The notes: a model not told the origin generated them from the letters alone. Shown: positions 48,451-57,708, counted from the first letter of the stretch. The stretch is 64,000 bases of DNA from Mycolicibacterium sp. P9-22 (GCF_008329585.1 NZ_NPKP01000005.1:62001-126000), one strand, 5' to 3'. Numbers and translations: made by a program.

Positions 48451-49460
48451 TGCCGCACACACACGTACGTTCCACCTCCGTCCGGGGTCTTCCGGTTTTC
48501 GTCGCATTCACCGTCGCCGCAGCGCTTCTCGCCGGTTGTGGCGGATCAGCCCAGCAGGCCGGAGAAACCGCCTCCACCAGCGCCTCCGCTGATGAATTCA
48601 TTGTCATTGCACACAAATTCGGCGAAACGAAACTCACAGGAAACCCACAGCGAGTCGTCACTGTGGGTTGGAACGACCAGGATGACGTGCTCGCACTCGG
48701 CGTGGTACCAGTGGGTACCCGGAGTTTCTTCGATAATTACAACGACTTTCCGTGGGTGAAAGAAGCCACCGACGGCAAGGGTGTGCCCATCATTCCGGGC
48801 GATGACATCAACTTCGAAGCCATTGCCAAGGCAAAGCCGGATGTCATCTTCGCCATCTACGAGACCATCGACAAGAAGACCTACGACCAGTTGTCGCAAA
48901 TTGCCCCCACCGTCATTCAGTCCGATGACTACGGTGATGAGGAAACACCCTGGGACGTCCAGCTTTTGACCATCGGCAAGGCACTGGGCAAGGAAGACGA
49001 GGCCCACGTGAGGGTGGATGAGGTCAATGCAAGAATCACGGAGATCAAAAACGCCCACCCCGAGTTCGCCGACAAGACCCTGGTCGCCGATTACACCTCC
49101 GAACTGAGTTCGCAGTACCTGCTCGCCGAGGGCGACCCCCGCAGGCAGCTGTTCGACGAACTCGGATTCAAAGCGCAACCGGACACCGGTGACGTCTCCG
49201 ACGAGAAGCTCTCACTGCTCGAAGGAGACGTGCTCTTCGTCAACGGTCTCACCAAGGAGCAGCTGGCCGGCTCGCCCGCCTTCCGCAGGCTCAACGTAGT
49301 GCAGGATGACCGCACGCTCTATGCGGGTTCGGACTCCACACTGAGCGGGGCGCTCACCTTCAGCGGGCCCGACGCATTGCTCTACGCACTCAATGTGCTC
49401 ACGCCGCAGCTGAGCAATGCGCTGACCGGCAAGCCGGTCGCGGACCTGTCCAACGCGTAG
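48450..49460 (+). CDS. Iron-siderophore-binding lipoprotein
   Basis: A 336-residue FecB-type periplasmic binding protein. The N-terminus has a basic start, a hydrophobic segment and the lipobox LLAGC, with C30 to be lipidated, followed by a Ser/Thr-rich linker. The mature part has the metal-siderophore fold: an early NPQRVVTVGW, then KPDVIFAIYETID, and the long central helix near GKEDEAHVRVDEVNARI. It would capture the ferric exochelin-type siderophore outside the membrane and hand it to an FxuABC-like permease, which is not in this window. No ribosome site precedes the ATG, consistent with leaderless translation. A strong terminator follows. Confidence 0.88.
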   Translation: MPHTHVRSTSVRGLPVFVAFTVAAALLAGCGGSAQQAGETASTSASADEFIVIAHKFGETKLTGNPQRVVTVGWNDQDDVLALGVVPVGTRSFFDNYNDFPWVKEATDGKGVPIIPGDDINFEAIAKAKPDVIFAIYETIDKKTYDQLSQIAPTVIQSDDYGDEETPWDVQLLTIGKALGKEDEAHVRVDEVNARITEIKNAHPEFADKTLVADYTSELSSQYLLAEGDPRRQLFDELGFKAQPDTGDVSDEKLSLLEGDVLFVNGLTKEQLAGSPAFRRLNVVQDDRTLYAGSDSTLSGALTFSGPDALLYALNVLTPQLSNALTGKPVADLSNA

Positions 49461-49469
49461 CCGGCTGAG

Positions 49470-49502
49470 CCCCGGTCATCCACCGCGGGTGGATGACCGG
49501 GG
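49470..49502. terminator. Strong hairpin between the lipoprotein gene and moeY
   Basis: Perfect 15-bp stem CCCCGGTCATCCACC / GGTGGATGACCGGGG with a GCG loop, in the 63-bp convergent spacer. It can terminate transcription from either side. Confidence 0.85.
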
Positions 49503-49523
49503 TTCGGCATGGTCAACGAGGTG

Positions 49524-51662
49524 TCAGATCGCCAGCGTCAGCCGATCCCTGCTGCGGCGGCTGGGCAGCGAGGTCGGCGGGGTGACCGCGAGGCGCAGTG
49601 TCAGCGCGATCGACTCGTCCGCGTCCCGCCCGATCAGCTCGTCGAAATCTCGCTGCAGCGCGCTCAATTCACCGGCGAATGACGGGGACAGCTCGAGTAG
49701 ATCCTCGGCGGTCTGCGCGTAGAGGAAGACCGGGGACACCGGTTGGGCACCGACACCACGCTGCTGGGCGGTGATCCACACCGCTTCCACCGCGGACCCG
49801 CCGATGGCGTAGTCGCGCAGGTTGCGGCCCGGCACCCTGATGACGGCCAGCGCCGAGCTGGCCAGGATGCGGTCGCGCATATCCTCGCCCAGCGCCGATC
49901 CGGCGTCCCAGTCGGCCAGTTGGGCCATCACGTCGGGGCGGCGCAGCACACCGAGCACCGCCATATCGCCTTCGTCGAATTCGAGGTTGCGCACGTCGAT
50001 ACCGGCGTCGGGGTCCGGATCGCCCGGCCAGCGTAACTCCGAGATCATCTCCGCGTGCAGGTGCGGTGTCAGGAATCGGATCCGGTCCGCGGCAGCGAAA
50101 ATCGTTGCCGCCCGCTCCATGTCGGCACGATCGGTGAGTAGTCGGAGCCGGCCCCCCTGCCGCTCGGCCGCAGCCACCAATGCCGCGACGAGCTCCGCAT
50201 CGAGGGTATGCGGTTCGCCGTGATGACGGTTCGTCTCGCGCGCCATCATCGCCGCGAAGAGCCCGGCCAGATCGGCATCGGTACCCGCACCGAGCCGCAA
50301 CCGGGCCTGCAGTGGCACGCCGCCGGCCTCCTCAGAGACAGTGACCTCGCCGAGCGCGCGGTGCGCGGCCGCGGCGATCCGGGTGTTCAGCAAGGCCGCG
50401 CCGACTGCCACCGCACTGCCGCGGAATCCGACGTCCATGGTGGACGTGTAGGTGGGCGCGATCTCGATGTCGACACCGTCCGGCCGGACCTCGATACGCC
50501 ACGGCTGAACATTGCCGCCCGACGGTGCCCGCATCGCCGCCACCGCGAGATCACCGAGGAGTTCCCCCGGCGTCGCCTCCGAAGTTCCTGCGCTGCCCGG
50601 CGTTTTGATCCATTCGTTGTCATCGCCGCTGTGATGGCCCATCTCGGGCTCATGGATCTGGTCGAGCGCCCAGCCGATGTCCAGGCGGGTCCGGCCCGAA
50701 CGCAGTTGCTCCCCCAGCCCGATCCGGCGGACGGCCTCGGTCAGCGCGCACGCACCGATCCCGACATCGGCGGCCGTCTGCGGCCATGTCGACACGGACT
50801 TGTCGATCTCGATCAACGATGCGGCGATGCGCGCCGAGAGCCGGTCGGCCTCCAGGTGGCGCAGGATGTGCGGGATCTTCTCGCGATTGGTCATGCCCGG
50901 CAGCAGATCGATGTCGAGCTGTCCGAGCAGTCCGTGCAGAATCGGCCGGCCCGGTTCGTCGTCGAACCGCTCCACATCGACGATCCCGCGGTCGCTGGTC
51001 GCCATCAGCACCGGGATCCGTCGTTGCTGCGCGGACACCCGGAGCACGGCTTTCATGTGCAGCGAATCGCACTCCTCGACCACGATGTCCAGACCGTCGA
51101 CGAAGGCGTCGAGCGTGTCGGCATTGAGACCCGTCTCGAACACCTCGACCGGTAGGTACGGATCGAGCTCGGCGATCCGGCGCGCCGCCACATGCGCCTT
51201 GTTCACCCCGAGATCGAAGACCGTGGCCGGCACCCGGTTCAGGTTGGACAGCTCCAGCTCGTCGAAATCGGCCAGTCGCAGGTTCCCGCACACACCCTGC
51301 ATGGCCAGCGTGTGCGCGACGATGTGCCCGACGCTCAGACCGGCGACCCCGATCGAGAGCGCGCGCAGCCGGTCCTGCTCGGCGGCGGTGATGCTGTTGC
51401 GGTTGCGGTCCAGCCGCAACACCCGGAATCCGCGGGGCCCCAACACCGACACGGCGGTGCGCCGCCACGGGTAGAACGCCCACCTGCCGGGCTCGGCGAG
51501 CAGATCCGGATCCGGCACGGGGCGCAGGCCTTTCAGGCTTACCAGCTGCCGGCCGCGGTGATCCAGGAATTCGATGCCCGGGTCCCGGCGGAGCTCGTCG
51601 AGGATCTCGCCATCCGCGGGGTCGGCCGGGTCCAAAATCTCTGCGCGATAGGCGATCGCCAT
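49524..51662 (-). CDS. moeY: E1-like (ThiF/MoeB) and nitroreductase fusion, MoeY-like
   Basis: A 712-residue two-domain protein, the size and layout of M. tuberculosis Rv1355c (MoeY). Residues about 95-310 form an E1-type adenylating fold with the nucleotide segment SIGVAGLSVGHIVAHTLA, the acidic strand LRLADFDELELSNLNR and VVEECDSLHMKAVLR; no catalytic-Cys or zinc CxxC motif is evident. Residues about 365-640 are nitroreductase-like (AMRAPSGGNVQPW, YAIGGSAVEAVWITAQQRGVGAQPVSP). The joint activity is unknown; E1-flavin fusions suggest modification of a carboxylate with a redox step. It is convergent with the siderophore lipoprotein and divergent from the P450. Confidence 0.85.
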   Translation of the reverse strand: MAIAYRAEILDPADPADGEILDELRRDPGIEFLDHRGRQLVSLKGLRPVPDPDLLAEPGRWAFYPWRRTAVSVLGPRGFRVLRLDRNRNSITAAEQDRLRALSIGVAGLSVGHIVAHTLAMQGVCGNLRLADFDELELSNLNRVPATVFDLGVNKAHVAARRIAELDPYLPVEVFETGLNADTLDAFVDGLDIVVEECDSLHMKAVLRVSAQQRRIPVLMATSDRGIVDVERFDDEPGRPILHGLLGQLDIDLLPGMTNREKIPHILRHLEADRLSARIAASLIEIDKSVSTWPQTAADVGIGACALTEAVRRIGLGEQLRSGRTRLDIGWALDQIHEPEMGHHSGDDNEWIKTPGSAGTSEATPGELLGDLAVAAMRAPSGGNVQPWRIEVRPDGVDIEIAPTYTSTMDVGFRGSAVAVGAALLNTRIAAAAHRALGEVTVSEEAGGVPLQARLRLGAGTDADLAGLFAAMMARETNRHHGEPHTLDAELVAALVAAAERQGGRLRLLTDRADMERAATIFAAADRIRFLTPHLHAEMISELRWPGDPDPDAGIDVRNLEFDEGDMAVLGVLRRPDVMAQLADWDAGSALGEDMRDRILASSALAVIRVPGRNLRDYAIGGSAVEAVWITAQQRGVGAQPVSPVFLYAQTAEDLLELSPSFAGELSALQRDFDELIGRDADESIALTLRLAVTPPTSLPSRRSRDRLTLAI

Positions 51663-51758
51663 GCTGTCCTCGTCATCCTCGGGCGCCGCGGCGCGAACAC
51701 ATCCGAGTCGTACACTAAGACCGATTCACGGGGGCGTAGCGACCGACTCGACGGAGGT

Positions 51759-53132
51759 ATGTCCTTGCCCGACACCAGGCACGATCGCGTCGTTGCCGAA
51801 CTGCCGCTCGCCCCGCTCAATCCGCTGCCGTACCGGCAAAGACGGGACGCTTTGCGCAACTTCCACACCGGCACCGACATCCTGCGCGACGCGGGCGGTC
51901 CGGTCACCCGGTTCAGCCTGGGCCCGCGGTGGCTCATGCCGCCCATCGTTGTTGCCACCTCACCTCAGGGAATACGCGATATCGTCAGCGTCCGCGACGG
52001 TTCCATCGACAAGACCAGCGCGGTCGCCTCTCAGTTGCGCAGCCTCATCGGGGGCAACCTGTTCGTCTTGCCACATGAGGAATGGCTACCTCGACGGCGC
52101 ACCCTGCAACCCGTTTTCACCAAGCAACGCGTCGATTCCTTCGCCGGACACATGGCAGAGGCCGCCGAAATGATCACGGCCTCTTGGGTCGACGGCAGCG
52201 AGATCGATCTGGACAGCCAGGCCCGGCTGCTGTCCATGCGGGCGCTGGGGCGTTCGGTGCTGGGGCTGGACCTCGACGAAAGATCCGATGCCGTGGCAGA
52301 GCCGCTGCGGGTGGCCACCAGCTACGCCGTGGCCCGCGCACTGCGGCCGCTGCGGGCACCGTGGTGGCTGCCGACGCCGGCGCGGCGACGGGCCCGGGCG
52401 GCAACCGAGAGCATCCGCCGGCTGGCCGACGAGATCATCTCCGCCTGCCGCGCCGACCCCAGCCTGGACGCTCCCCTCGTGCACGCGCTCATCGCGGCGA
52501 CCGACCCGGAAACCGGCCGGCCGCTGTCGGACAACGAGATCCGTGACGAAATGATCATCTTCCTGTTCGCCGGGCAGGACACCACCGCCACCACGCTGAC
52601 CTACACCCTGTGGTCGCTGGGACGACACACCGACATACAGGACCGAGTGGCCGCCGAGGTCGCCGCTCTCGGGGACCGCCGACTGACCACCGAGGATGTC
52701 GCACGTCTCCGCTACACCGTCCAGGTGATCAAGGAAGCGCTGCGGCTGTGCCCGCCCGGGCCGACCGGCTCCCGCAGGGCGACACAGGATGTCGAGGTCG
52801 CCGGGTACCGGGTCGAGGCCGGCACCATGCTGGTGTTCGGCCGCATGTCGGTGCAACGCGATCCGTCGCTGTGGGCAAACCCGCTGACGTTCGACCCAGA
52901 CCGGTTCAGCCCGCAGAACTCAAAGAACCTCGACCGCTGGCAATACCTGCCCTTCGGCGGCGGCCCGCGTTCCTGTATCGGCGATCATTTCGCGATGCTG
53001 GAGGCGACGCTGGCGATCGCCACCATCATCCGAGGCGTGCGGATCACCGCCCTGGACGCCGATTTCCCGCTGGCGGTGCCGTTCACGATGGTGCCGGACG
53101 GCCCGATCCGCGCCCGGCTGACTGCGCGTTGA
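51759..53132 (+). CDS. Cytochrome P450
   Basis: A soluble P450 of 457 residues. I-helix AGQDTT (271-276), the ExxR pair in KEALRLCPP (E326, R329), and the heme loop FGGGPRSCIG with ligand C406 are intact. The sequence (FVLPHEEWLPRRRTLQPVF, FLFAGQDTTATTLTYTLWSLG) resembles CYP102/CYP4-like class members more than the small CYP51/CYP125 types. The GGAGG ribosome site is only one base before this ATG but seven bases before a TTG at 51765, so the protein may start two residues later. It is divergent from moeY. The substrate is unknown. Confidence 0.92.
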   Translation: MSLPDTRHDRVVAELPLAPLNPLPYRQRRDALRNFHTGTDILRDAGGPVTRFSLGPRWLMPPIVVATSPQGIRDIVSVRDGSIDKTSAVASQLRSLIGGNLFVLPHEEWLPRRRTLQPVFTKQRVDSFAGHMAEAAEMITASWVDGSEIDLDSQARLLSMRALGRSVLGLDLDERSDAVAEPLRVATSYAVARALRPLRAPWWLPTPARRRARAATESIRRLADEIISACRADPSLDAPLVHALIAATDPETGRPLSDNEIRDEMIIFLFAGQDTTATTLTYTLWSLGRHTDIQDRVAAEVAALGDRRLTTEDVARLRYTVQVIKEALRLCPPGPTGSRRATQDVEVAGYRVEAGTMLVFGRMSVQRDPSLWANPLTFDPDRFSPQNSKNLDRWQYLPFGGGPRSCIGDHFAMLEATLAIATIIRGVRITALDADFPLAVPFTMVPDGPIRARLTAR

Positions 53133-53177
53133 TCCCTGGTGGGGCATACCCCACGAACACCCGCACCAGGGATCAAC
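53128..53177. terminator. Nested hairpins between P450 and TetR genes
   Basis: A perfect 14-bp inverted repeat GTTGATCCCTGGTG (53128-53141) / CACCAGGGATCAAC (53164-53177) encloses a second perfect hairpin GTGGGG-CATA-CCCCAC (53139-53154). The outer arms overlap the last codons of both convergent genes. The two structures share three bases and exclude each other. Probably a bidirectional terminator. Confidence 0.75.
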
Positions 53178-53829
53178 GCTCGCCGATTGGTCCATTGCCG
53201 GGAATGCCGGCGGCCTCGAGAACCTGACCCTCCCGGATCATCCGCGTCGCCGCGGCATCCCAGCGCTTCAGCTGCGTTCGGGTCACGAAGGATTCGGGCA
53301 GATGACGCTCGATGTGCGGCCGCAAAATCATGGCGCCGACCCGCAGGATCAGTGGGTTGAGCGCACCCCACACCGGATCGAGATCGGGACGGGTCAGGCC
53401 GGCCTCGGCGAACTTCTCCCCCTGCGCGGCGCTGATCTGCAGCAGACCGTCGAAGATGACCGATCCGATCTTGTCGCCTTCGACGAGCGCATGCGCGATG
53501 TAGTTCACCAGGTCCGGGTACTCGTAGATCAGCTGGGAGAACCGGCTGCCCATCCCGGCCAGGTCCTCGCTGGTCATCTCCGATACCGGTGTCGCCTCGA
53601 TGATCTCACCGAACACCTGCAGCACGTAGTCGTCGACGGCGGCCACCAACCCGGCCTTGTTGCGGAAATAATGCTGCACCAAGCCGATCGAGACCCCGGC
53701 TTCCTCGGCGACGGCCCGCAGCGATGTCGCGGCGACGCCGTTCTCGGCCAGGGTCCGCACGGCGGCATCACGAATCCGATCGATACTCGTGGGCTCGGGC
53801 GTCACCGTTGGCCTCAGAAAGACCGTCAT
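53173..53829 (-). CDS. TetR-family regulator (Rv1353c-like context)
   Basis: A 218-residue TetR-type repressor with helix-turn-helix residues about 35-62 (TSLRAVAEEAGVSIGLVQHYFRNKAGLVAAV). The remaining helical domain includes RVGAMILRPHIERHLPESF. It is divergent from the dienelactone-hydrolase-like gene (147-bp spacer) and convergent with the P450. The grouping of a TetR, a GGDEF-EAL protein and MoeY resembles the Rv1353c-Rv1355c neighbourhood of M. tuberculosis, here with the P450 and the hydrolase in between. Confidence 0.85.
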   Translation of the reverse strand: MTVFLRPTVTPEPTSIDRIRDAAVRTLAENGVAATSLRAVAEEAGVSIGLVQHYFRNKAGLVAAVDDYVLQVFGEIIEATPVSEMTSEDLAGMGSRFSQLIYEYPDLVNYIAHALVEGDKIGSVIFDGLLQISAAQGEKFAEAGLTRPDLDPVWGALNPLILRVGAMILRPHIERHLPESFVTRTQLKRWDAAATRMIREGQVLEAAGIPGNGPIGER

Positions 53830-53975
53830 GCGCTCGACAATACAGCCAACTTGCTTTCCAATGCGACCCTATGGTTCGGCGATATGGCAGGCTGGGTTGG
53901 CAATGCGCGCGTACCGTCGCCGACCGCAGATGCCCTACACCACCAGATCAGCTGAACAACAACGGGATAATCCAC

Positions 53976-54680
53976 ATGCCGAAGGTCACCTTCCCAGCGC
54001 CGGCCGGCCCACTGCCCGGCTACCTCGCCACACCCCCCACCGAGGGCCCTTGGCCCGCTGTCATCGTGGTCCAGGATGTGCGCGGGATGACCACCGACAT
54101 GCGCCGTATCAGTGACCGGCTCGCCGCGGCGGGGTACCTGACGCTGGCACCCGCCCTCTACGGCCGGGGCCTCAAGATCAGATGCATGATCTCCGCCATC
54201 CGCACCCACTTCGCGGGCACCGGAGACGCCTTCGACGATATAATCGCCGCGCGCGATCACCTGCTGGCCGACCCGAACTGCACCGGCAAGGTCGGCCTGG
54301 TCGGCTTCTGCATGGGCGCCGGCTTCGTCCTGCAACTCGCACCCCGCGGCCTGTTCGACGCGACCGCACCGAATTACGGGCTCAGCCCCAAGAACATCGA
54401 GGTGCTCGCCGAATCCTGCCCGGTGGTAGCAAGTTACGGCGCAAAGGACCGCATCGCGCGCAGCGGATCCGCGGCTGAATTGGAAGCGGTACTCGCCAAG
54501 GGCGACGTGCCCCGCGATATCAAGGAGTATCAGAACGTCGGCCACAGCTTCATGAACGATTTCGGCATACCGGCGCCGTTCAATGCGATCGAGCGGATCG
54601 CCGGCATGGAGTACTCCGAACCGGAGGCCGAGGATGCCTGGCGACGGATCCTGACGTTCTTCGGTGAACATCTGCACTGA
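53976..54680 (+). CDS. Dienelactone-hydrolase-family protein
   Basis: A 234-residue alpha/beta hydrolase. The triad is visible as C112 (GFCMGAGF, nucleophile elbow with Cys as in dienelactone hydrolase), D158 (YGAKDRI) and H190 (NVGHSFM). It may cleave lactones or esters; the true substrate is unknown. ATG at 53976 without a strong ribosome site. Divergent from the TetR gene, which may control it, and convergent with the GGDEF-EAL gene. Confidence 0.85.
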   Translation: MPKVTFPAPAGPLPGYLATPPTEGPWPAVIVVQDVRGMTTDMRRISDRLAAAGYLTLAPALYGRGLKIRCMISAIRTHFAGTGDAFDDIIAARDHLLADPNCTGKVGLVGFCMGAGFVLQLAPRGLFDATAPNYGLSPKNIEVLAESCPVVASYGAKDRIARSGSAAELEAVLAKGDVPRDIKEYQNVGHSFMNDFGIPAPFNAIERIAGMEYSEPEAEDAWRRILTFFGEHLH

Positions 54681-54717
54681 CTCCCGCTCGGCGCCGCGGG
54701 CAGGGCCGTCCGATGCG

Positions 54718-56547
54718 CTAGTGCTGCCAGGCGATGGTGCCGACCGCGAGCATCTGCGCCATGGTGTCCGGATCGACCGGCGGTGACAGCAGGAACCCTT
54801 GAGCCTGATGGCAGCCCATCGCCACCAGCATCTGCGCGGCCGCCTCGGTCTCCAGCCCCACCGCCACCAGCCCGAGACCGAACGCCTCACCGAGGGACAC
54901 GATCGCCCGGATGATCGCCAGATCGTCCTTGCTCCCGTCGAGGTGCTGCACGAATGACCGGTCGATCTTCAAGGTGTCGATGGGCAGCGATTTCAGCCGG
55001 CTCAAATCGCTGTAGGCGGCCCCGAATTCGTCGAGCGCCAGACCCACCCCGAGCGCCCGCAGCGCGGTCAGGATCTCGTCGTTCAGATCGGCGTCATCGG
55101 TGACGAAACTCTCCGCGAACTCCAGGCTCAACGAGGCCGGATCGAGCTCGTACTCCGTCAGCACCCGCGCCACATGGTCGGCGAAACCATCGGCGACGCG
55201 TTGCACCGGTGAGACGTTGACCCGTAGCAACAAATCCTGCGCGAGCCCCATCGACTTCCACTGCTGCAACTGCGCGCAGGAATCCTGGAGCACTTTACGG
55301 CCCAACACCGCTGCCAGGTTGGAGGATTCGGCGACGGGCATGAAAGCGCTCGGGAGCAGCATGCCGCGGGTGGGATGGTTCCACCGCACCAGGGCCTCGA
55401 CCGCCACCACCTTGCCGGTACGCAGATCCACCTCGGGCTGGTAATGCACGACGAACGCCTCGCTCTCGATGCCGTCACGCAGGTGCAACTCGACGTCATT
55501 GAGGAGCAGGTATTTCAGGGCGATGGCATCGGTGAAGACGGCGGCGTCATTGCCGCCCGATCCCTTGGCCGCCTCCAGCGCCAGGTCGGCGTAGCGCAGG
55601 ACATCGGAGGCCGAATCACGGCCCGGGACGCCCACCGCCACACCGATACTGGCGGTCCGGCGGACGAATTCGCGTCCGATGGCGAAGGGTTCTCTGAGCA
55701 GCAGACGGATTCGGTCGGCCAGCAACTCAGCCTGCGGCAGCTCCATCGGCTCGTTGAGTACCAACACGAACTCATCACCGCCCTGGCGCGCGAGAAGTGC
55801 GATATCGCTGAAAGATTCGCGTAGCCGCCGGGCGAACTGCGCGATCACCTCGTCGCCTGCGGCGTGGCCGAACAGATCGTTCACCGATTTCAACCGGTCC
55901 AGGTCGGCGAACAGCACGGCCACCGGGCCGTCCTGTCCCGATGCGAGGCGGCCGTCGAGATGATCGGTGAGGACCCGGTTGTTGCACAGCCCGGTCAGAT
56001 CGTCATGCTCGGCCAGGAACTGTAGGCGCTCGATCGCCACCAGCCTGGCCTGCAATTGGGCCAACATGGTCGCGATCGTCTTCAGTGCGTTGAGTTCTTC
56101 TTCCAGCCACTCGCGGTCGCCGTACTTCACGAATCCCAACGTGCCGGTGGTGACGTCGTTCGACAGCAGTGGCACACAGGCCATCGAGATCTGCGGCACC
56201 TCGGTGCCCTGCTGGATCCGCTGCTGGTACTCGTCAGTCTCGGCCGCCGGCCGGATCACCAGCGGCTCTTTGAGCCGTTCGGCCATCGCGAAGACCGGGT
56301 CGGCGTCGGCGAAGTAGACGACCCCGATCGGGTCCGGGTCGGGCACGAATGGACGGACCGGCCACTCCGCCACCAACCGGGTCGCGTGAATCTCGTGATC
56401 GTTGTGCCGCAGGAAGGCGACATCGAGCCCGAGATATGCCGCCAGGTCGGCGAGCACCAGTTCACTGATCTCGACCACATTGTCGGTGTGTGCGGTGATC
56501 AGCCGTTTGGCAGCCAGGTCCACCAAGCCATTGAGGCTGCCGATCAA
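54718..56547 (-). CDS. GAF-GGDEF-EAL protein with degenerate EAL half (likely cyclase)
   Basis: A 609-residue paralogue of the protein at 8642, aligned end to end without gaps of note. GAF (about 1-168) and GGDEF (RQGGDEF, 256-260) look functional. In the EAL half, EAL (394-396), RVNVSPVQ and KIDRSF remain, but DDFGTG is DEFGAA (506-511) and EGVE is VGLE (563-566), losing a metal aspartate and the glutamate thought to act as general base. It is therefore probably a diguanylate cyclase with a non-catalytic EAL sensor. The TTG start at 56547 is chosen by alignment with the paralogue; a GTG eight codons later is the alternative. Confidence 0.88.
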   Translation of the reverse strand: MIGSLNGLVDLAAKRLITAHTDNVVEISELVLADLAAYLGLDVAFLRHNDHEIHATRLVAEWPVRPFVPDPDPIGVVYFADADPVFAMAERLKEPLVIRPAAETDEYQQRIQQGTEVPQISMACVPLLSNDVTTGTLGFVKYGDREWLEEELNALKTIATMLAQLQARLVAIERLQFLAEHDDLTGLCNNRVLTDHLDGRLASGQDGPVAVLFADLDRLKSVNDLFGHAAGDEVIAQFARRLRESFSDIALLARQGGDEFVLVLNEPMELPQAELLADRIRLLLREPFAIGREFVRRTASIGVAVGVPGRDSASDVLRYADLALEAAKGSGGNDAAVFTDAIALKYLLLNDVELHLRDGIESEAFVVHYQPEVDLRTGKVVAVEALVRWNHPTRGMLLPSAFMPVAESSNLAAVLGRKVLQDSCAQLQQWKSMGLAQDLLLRVNVSPVQRVADGFADHVARVLTEYELDPASLSLEFAESFVTDDADLNDEILTALRALGVGLALDEFGAAYSDLSRLKSLPIDTLKIDRSFVQHLDGSKDDLAIIRAIVSLGEAFGLGLVAVGLETEAAAQMLVAMGCHQAQGFLLSPPVDPDTMAQMLAVGTIAWQH

Positions 56548-56726
56548 CTGGCGTCACCGACCTTGCAAACCCCCCGGTGTCCGGCAGCGCGGCGCGAGGT
56601 GCACATCCGCCACACTTTAGCGGTCGACGTCAATTTTGCACCGGCGCCCAGCCGTCGCCGAGTTCTATGGCCGACCGGCGCCGCGGCCGTCGAAGAAACC
56701 ACCCGCGACAATCACCGGCTGGCGGG

Positions 56727-57350
56727 TCACTTCATGCGTTGACTCAGGAACTGGCAGCCGGTTCCACGTAGGTCTTCGAGCGCGGCGCGGCGTCCGGATG
56801 CCGCGACGAGCAGTGATACCGCCGGGCCTTCGACTGTCTCACCCTGCCCAATGACGATGTCAGCATCGGTCGCGCGCAGCTGTAGCCCATGTATCAGGGT
56901 CTTTGCCCCGAACCGATGGTCGCGGGACAGGTAACTCAGCGCGTCGGCGATGTGGGTGGTGCCGTAAGTGTGAGCGATCCGCAGTGGTCGCCGAATGTCC
57001 TCACCGTGCACGACGATCTCGATCACCCTGGTGATCGTGGGTTGCGGCGGTGATGCCGTCGCATAGGTCGCGGACCGTAACGCCTCAATCGCTTGGGCCG
57101 GAGAGCTCCGGCGACCAGCGTGAATCTGCTTCTCGGCGATGCGATTCGGGCGAAATCCGGCAACCACCAATTCTCTGGCGAACTTCGCGAGGGACAACGT
57201 CGCGGTGGCCGCCAGATGGACGACGACATCGCGAACGTCCCACCCCGCGCACAGCGATGGCGTGTCCCAATCGAGGTGCCCGTACCCGGTGAGATCCTTG
57301 ACCAGGGCAGCGCGCTCGGCGTGCACGTTTGCCCACAACTCAGATCGCAT
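56727..57350 (-). CDS. Mycothiol-dependent maleylpyruvate isomerase-family protein
   Basis: A 207-residue protein of the DinB/MDMPI-type fold. The N-terminal helix carries LDWDTPSLCAGWDVRDVVVHLA, the family signature, and a later helix has VIEIVVHGEDIRRPL; together these give the metal-binding His/Glu/His pattern of mycothiol-dependent enzymes. The specific reaction is not known. The ATG at 57350 is preferred because residues before it (open to 57395) lack family similarity. It is the last chromosomal gene before the tRNA-Ala element. Confidence 0.8.
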   Translation of the reverse strand: MRSELWANVHAERAALVKDLTGYGHLDWDTPSLCAGWDVRDVVVHLAATATLSLAKFARELVVAGFRPNRIAEKQIHAGRRSSPAQAIEALRSATYATASPPQPTITRVIEIVVHGEDIRRPLRIAHTYGTTHIADALSYLSRDHRFGAKTLIHGLQLRATDADIVIGQGETVEGPAVSLLVAASGRRAALEDLRGTGCQFLSQRMK

Positions 57351-57440
57351 GAATCCAGTCTGGTGCTGGCCCGCATGCATTGCCATCGGATGCATCTATC
57401 GCGATGGTCCATCCTGCGGCTCGGGCTCACAGATAGCCCA

Positions 57441-57480
57441 GAACGAAACAAGGCCCCCGTACGGAAGCCTTGGAACGTTC
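57441..57480. terminator. Imperfect hairpin left of the tRNA-Ala element
   Basis: Nested arms GAACG...CGTTC and CAAGGC...GCCTTG around the palindrome CCGTACGG. Before integration of the element this position would have been directly downstream of the minus-strand tRNA-Ala gene, so it may be the ancestral tRNA terminator. No U-tract is evident. Confidence 0.45.
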
Positions 57481-57547
57481 AACATCCGGTTCAGCTCCTG
57501 CTCTCGCCGACGTCCTTTCGGACGCGGGTTCGAGAAAGAGCTCGTGG

Positions 57548-57594
57548 GTGGAGCTAAGGGGATTCGAACCCCTGACCCCCACACTGCCAGTGTG
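57548..57594. repeat. Left attachment site: 47-bp duplicate of the tRNA-Ala 3' end
   Basis: Identical over 47 bp to 63611-63657, which is the 3' part of the intact tRNA-Ala gene plus one base. The match stops at 57595 (A versus G). A lone tRNA 3' end in this position is the standard mark of an integrated tRNA-targeting element. Confidence 0.93.
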
Positions 57595-57708
57595 AAAGTT
57601 CATGTGCTGGCCAGTGTCATAGCGTCCACCTTGTACCGATACGTGCAGTTCACAGGGTTAGCGCCGTGCTTATGCATCCACTGAGTATTTGCAAGTTACT
57701 GAGAGTCT

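Noticed and set aside
51192..51758. N-terminal extension of the P450 frame
   Set aside because: It is antisense to moeY; the P450 begins normally at 51759 or 51765 after GGAGG.
57139..57684. Frame crossing the left attachment repeat
   Set aside because: It reads through a tRNA 3' fragment and opposite a real gene; such frames are typical artefacts around tRNA sequences.
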